DNA of 64,000 bases. It comes from Novosphingobium clariflavum. Its GTDB lineage: Bacteria > Pseudomonadota > Alphaproteobacteria > Sphingomonadales > Sphingomonadaceae. Position 1 is the stretch's first letter, and each line of letters starts with the position of its first letter. Position numbers and translations under genes: made by a program. Positions 63,393-64,000 of this stretch are shown piece by piece. The DNA lies in the NCBI RefSeq assembly GCF_026420865.1, contig NZ_JAPCWC010000001.1, positions 372,001 through 436,000 of the forward strand, in the 5' to 3' direction. The notes below the pieces were generated by a model. That model had not been told where the DNA came from. It searched no databases and saw only the letters and a list, made by a program, of their open reading frames with translations.

Positions 63393-63830
63393 CTACGCGC
63401 GGCGGCCATGTTGCACAAATCGGTCGCAAGCCAGCGTGGGCTTTGACGGCACGCGGTTGAGGATGGCGGCGCGGATTTTCGTTTCGACCAGACTGCGCTG
63501 GTGATAGCCGCTCCATCGCTTCCAGATCGTCCTGCCGAACCGCCGACTTGAGCAAACGATCTCGTTGCGGGCCGGGATGATGGCACAGGCATCGCGCGCG
63601 GCAATGGTCTCGTGAAAGCCCCTGGTGTCAAAGGCGCCATCGGCGCTGACGCTCGCGATGGCGTGTTCGGGTGGTATCTACTCCTGCAATCCGGACAACG
63701 GTGCAGATCTCAAGCGATCCGGCGGCCACACCCCGGTGGACCTTCGCCACTGGCGGCGTTTGGACGGGCTGTGCTTGGGCCTGCACCATTCCCGCTTCCA
63801 CCATGAATGTCGTCTTTCCTCAGACCATTA
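63393..63830 (-). pseudogene. Decayed IS5-type transposase, C-terminal part
   Basis: The minus strand encodes AKVHRGVAAGSLEI, then, in another frame, SVSADGAFDTRGFHETIAAR, RRFGRTIWKRWSGYHQRSLV, ETKIRAAILN and a stop at 63393. These are the conserved core and C-terminus of an IS5-family transposase. A frameshift lies around 63690, and family residues are missing after IIPARNE and after VETK. It is non-functional and marks the right edge of the window. Confidence 0.75.
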
Positions 63831-64000
63831 CCCGAAACCGGATTGTCGCGAATGTTCCGCGCCTGTCGTTCAGGCGGGCGCGTCCCCGCCGTTGCGCTGT
63901 CTCGCCTGCGGCACACATCGAGCGCTGCCGAGTGTCGCAATCGCACTTCCCAAACGGTGGGCGACAGCGAACAGTACGAATTCCGGCGTGTTCTCGACCA

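Noticed and set aside
63870..64000. Open frame entering from the right edge on the minus strand (about 42 codons)
   Set aside because: It is too short to assign and cut by the window edge; it could be the end of a real gene, but nothing in it is recognisable.
1..64000. CRISPR arrays, tRNA or rRNA genes, replication origins
   Set aside because: No regularly spaced repeats, tRNA-like cloverleaf or rRNA sequence was recognised on either strand by reading; a tRNA or CRISPR scan would be needed for a firm negative.

Overview
The window is high-GC DNA (I estimate around 65 %) that looks like a chromosome or megaplasmid segment of a sphingomonad-type alphaproteobacterium. That inference rests on the gene style: several large TonB-dependent receptors, MlaA and NAD-glutamate-dehydrogenase fragments of sphingomonad type, and intergenic palindromes common in that group. 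The genus is not proven.

Layout. 0-7 kb holds a FAD/NAD(P)-binding protein, a DAACS-family symporter and a copper-resistance operon (cueR-copA-copZ-like) with a textbook MerR-type promoter, then a decayed IS5-type transposase. From about 7.3 to 60.4 kb the window is dominated by an organosulfur-scavenging island: seven LLM-class (SsuD-like) flavin monooxygenases, two SfnB/DszC-like oxidoreductases, five loci for DszB-like sulfinate desulfinases, two class II aldolase-family proteins, a peptide-type ABC importer with two binding proteins, an SsuA/B/C/C sulfonate-type importer, a heterodimeric ABC exporter, three TonB receptors and a short sigma-54 activator resembling SfnR. Siderophore-interacting, O-methyltransferase, ABM-domain, ArsR, lipase and nitroreductase genes are interspersed. 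The right end holds an M20 hydrolase, a TonB receptor, a family-2 glycoside hydrolase and another IS5-type remnant.

Regulation. At least eleven sequences of the form TGGCAC-N5-TTGC(T) sit just upstream of island operons on both strands. An 18-bp palindrome, best copy CTGCGCAAATTTGCGCAG at 27921-27938, recurs upstream of several of them. I read these as sigma-54 promoters and activator sites of one regulon, probably driven by the activator at 15978-17015.

How it may work (inference). Organosulfur compounds enter through the TonB receptors and ABC importers. SfnB-like and LLM enzymes oxidise the substrate and cleave C-S bonds, and the DszB-like enzymes release sulfite from sulfinates. The operon at 7394-15936 carries the full logic of a 4S-like route (S-oxidation, C-S cleavage, desulfination). 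The desulfinases have no signal peptide and most keep the Cys / His-x9-Arg-x-Gly-Gly pattern of DszB. One paralog (51224-52267) has Ser for Cys and Asp for His. Another was split by a 3.7-kb mosaic insertion containing an IS1380-family element. A remnant of a DszA/NtaA-type monooxygenase lies before the last desulfinase gene, so the island appears to be actively rearranging.
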